Of a stretch of 8,111 bases of DNA, positions 6,610 to 8,111 are shown in pieces. The notes below the pieces were generated by a model. The model had not been told where the DNA came from. It was given only the letters and a program-made list of their open reading frames with translations, and ran no database searches. The stretch is from Ignavibacteriota bacterium (GTDB lineage Bacteria; Bacteroidota; Ignavibacteria; UBA10030; UBA6906): NCBI GenBank assembly GCA_016209805.1, contig JACQVJ010000229.1:1-8111 (forward strand). Reading direction: 5' to 3'. The stretch's first letter is position 1. Each line of letters opens with the position of its first letter. Position numbers and translations under genes: made by a program.

Positions 6610-7912
6610 TAGACTGTTTCTGTTCCGAAATCGCGTACACTTAGGGATTGCTTCCTCCGTTCTACTCGCCCACTCGCTTCTCTTTGCGCAGACAGGTAAA
6701 GTGGTGGTTATCGAGCACGCCGATAGCCTCGTTGGCAAGGTTATCGATGGCGAGGACGCGAGAGAGTTGATTGGTAACGTTGCGTTCACTCAGGAGAACA
6801 CGCGCGTCCACTGCGATCGAGCACTGCAATACCTTGTATCAGGGAACGTGTATCTTTCGGGAAACGTCACCGTGGAGGACGACAGTGTTATCATGCGAAT
6901 GCCGCGCGGAATATACTTCAGGGATGAACGCAAAGCCCAGGCATTTGATAATGTCAGCCTCGACGACGGCAAGGTGCGTCTGACGGCGCGCTATGGCGAG
7001 TACTTTACCGGCCCGAAAGTGGCGTTCTTTCGTTCTCATGTTGTCGTGAACGATACGGCGTCCGTCCTGTTTGCCGATTCCCTGACGTACTATCGCGAAG
7101 AGCGGCGGACAGTGGCGATGGGTAATGTGTCGATATACAATGCAACAGACAACGTTACCATCACGGGACACAATTTCGAAAGTATCACGCCCAAGAACTA
7201 CAGTCGTATGACGGATGAACCCGTGCTCACGCAGGTCGACACTTCCTCTTCAGGGAGAATCGATACGCTCGTGGTTCGCAGCATGGTGATGGAGTCCTAC
7301 CGTGATACGCCGAAGCGACTGATTGCCACCGACAGTGTGGAAATTGTTCGTTCCGACCTCGCGGCTGTTGCCGGGTATGCTGTGTTTTTCACTGAGGGTG
7401 ACAGCATTATTCTCAGGAAGTCCCCATTTGTTTGGTATGAAGAAACTCAGATATCCGGTGATTCGATAAATGTCTACATGGTAGAGCGTCGGCTTCGAAC
7501 GGTGAAAGTTCTCGGGAATGCATTTGCGGTCTCGCGAAGCGACTCACTTCATGCCGATCGATTCGATCAACTCACCGGCGAAGAGATGACGCTGCGTTTT
7601 GCAGATCAGGCATTACAGCAGATCGATGTCGATAGGCGGGCGATCTCGGTCTATCACCTGTACGAAGATACGGCAGCCAACGGCTTGAACAAAACCAGCG
7701 GCGACAAGGTGGTGATGCTTATGGACGAGGGAAAGCTCGGATCCATCCACGTGTACGGTGGAGTGGAAGGAGAGTACTTCCCTGAAAACATGGTGAGTGG
7801 GCGGGAACCCGAATACGCTCTGCGCCGTTTTCTGTGGCGAAATGATAGACCGACCATGAACGATTCAGCTTTTCTGTATCAACAAAATCGATCGACGACC
7901 CCAACACGTTGA
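6602..7912 (+). CDS. OstA-like periplasmic LPS transport protein (long LptA-type)
   Basis: This 436-residue secreted protein looks like the OstA-like family common in Bacteroidetes and Chlorobi, the counterpart of LptA that carries LPS across the periplasm. A signal peptide ([12 protein letters not shown], hydrophobic core, cut near Ala29-Gln30) is followed by short beta units. The GNV/GNA turn recurs at residues 58, 81, 88, 174 and 305, with 'DSL'/'ADSLTYY' units, as expected of stacked jellyroll strands. E. coli LptA is about 185 residues, so this protein is more than twice as long. It lacks the large beta-barrel of LptD and may instead be an extended bridge. ATG 6602 is favoured over GTG 6590 because it gives a cleaner signal peptide; it overlaps lptC by 8 bases. 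The stop TGA shares a base with the next ATG (TGATGA). Assignment to LptA rather than the LptD N-domain is inference. Confidence 0.83.
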   Translation: MNNRLFLFRNRVHLGIASSVLLAHSLLFAQTGKVVVIEHADSLVGKVIDGEDARELIGNVAFTQENTRVHCDRALQYLVSGNVYLSGNVTVEDDSVIMRMPRGIYFRDERKAQAFDNVSLDDGKVRLTARYGEYFTGPKVAFFRSHVVVNDTASVLFADSLTYYREERRTVAMGNVSIYNATDNVTITGHNFESITPKNYSRMTDEPVLTQVDTSSSGRIDTLVVRSMVMESYRDTPKRLIATDSVEIVRSDLAAVAGYAVFFTEGDSIILRKSPFVWYEETQISGDSINVYMVERRLRTVKVLGNAFAVSRSDSLHADRFDQLTGEEMTLRFADQALQQIDVDRRAISVYHLYEDTAANGLNKTSGDKVVMLMDEGKLGSIHVYGGVEGEYFPENMVSGREPEYALRRFLWRNDRPTMNDSAFLYQQNRSTTPTR

Positions 7913-8111
7913 TGACCAGTCCAAAAAAACAAAAAAGGAAGACCGCCCCCAAGAAGAAATTGACGCCTCCCAAGATGGAGAGAAGTGGTCAGATTCTTCG
8001 CTCCGAGCATCTTCTGAAGAAATACAAAAAGCGAGTTGTTGTGAACAACGTCAGTATCCAGGTTGAACAGGGTGAGGTGGTGGGACTGCTTGGCCCGAAC
8101 GGCGCGGGAAA
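7912..8111 (+). CDS. lptB: LPS export ABC transporter ATP-binding protein, 5' part
   Basis: LptB is the ATPase that powers extraction of LPS from the inner membrane with LptF and LptG. Only the first 66 codons are present; the gene runs off the window within the Walker A motif ([10 protein letters not shown], followed by a partial codon). The segment [40 protein letters not shown] matches the usual LptB N-terminus, where family members begin with a few residues before 'L.a..L.K.Y..R.VV'. Here there are about 25 additional residues, very rich in Lys, before that point. The ATG at 7912 shares its A with the stop of the OstA gene, so coupling is likely. ATG 7975 would give a conventional short start, but no Shine-Dalgarno is seen before it. 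Another ABC ATPase is possible from sequence alone; the lptC-ostA context makes LptB by far the best call. Confidence 0.92.
   Translation, partial: MTSPKKQKRKTAPKKKLTPPKMERSGQILRSEHLLKKYKKRVVVNNVSIQVEQGEVVGLLGPNGAG

Noticed and set aside
6034..6789. Minus-strand 251-residue frame across lptC
   Set aside because: It is antisense to kdsD, lptC and ostA, which overlap in the usual operon way and carry the signal peptides; no independent support.

Overview
The window carries eight genes, all on the + strand, in what looks like the chromosome of a Gram-negative bacterium with an LPS-type outer membrane. The protein features point to the Bacteroidetes/Chlorobi/Ignavibacteria (FCB) group. These are a Bacteroides-like serine palmitoyltransferase, an LptC-like protein made as a lipoprotein, and a long OstA-like protein next to lptB. 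The group assignment is an inference from protein features, not a marker-gene result. No mobile element, CRISPR array, tRNA or rRNA was seen.

Region 1 (about 1-2686) has a serine palmitoyltransferase gene (spt), then a 257-base gap, then a GNAT-fold protein of the YghO-like family. That family includes, as I recall, the bacterial ceramide synthase (bCerS) described in Caulobacter. Together they suggest a small sphingolipid/ceramide locus: spt makes the 3-keto long-chain base and the GNAT protein is a candidate N-acyltransferase.

Region 2 (2728-3654) is a branched-chain amino-acid aminotransferase (ilvE), 41 bases behind the GNAT gene and probably co-transcribed with it. It may serve ordinary Ile/Leu/Val metabolism. 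It could also feed branched-chain keto acids into the iso-branched fatty acids used by FCB-group sphingolipids.

Region 3 (3661-3760) is a roughly 100-base imperfect palindrome between ilvE and the next gene. It has 19-base arms with one G-T wobble and 7-base outer arms. It looks like a dispersed REP-like repeat and may also separate two transcription units.

Region 4 (3809-8111 and beyond) is a tight envelope operon: kdsC (Kdo-8-P phosphatase), an unrecognised 251-residue protein, kdsD (arabinose-5-P isomerase), an LptC-like lipoprotein, an OstA/LptA-like periplasmic protein, and the 5' end of lptB, cut by the window edge. Junctions are short gaps or overlaps, so translational coupling is likely. 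The operon links supply of Kdo for lipid A-core with export of the finished LPS. The unknown gene between kdsC and kdsD is the best candidate for an undescribed component.
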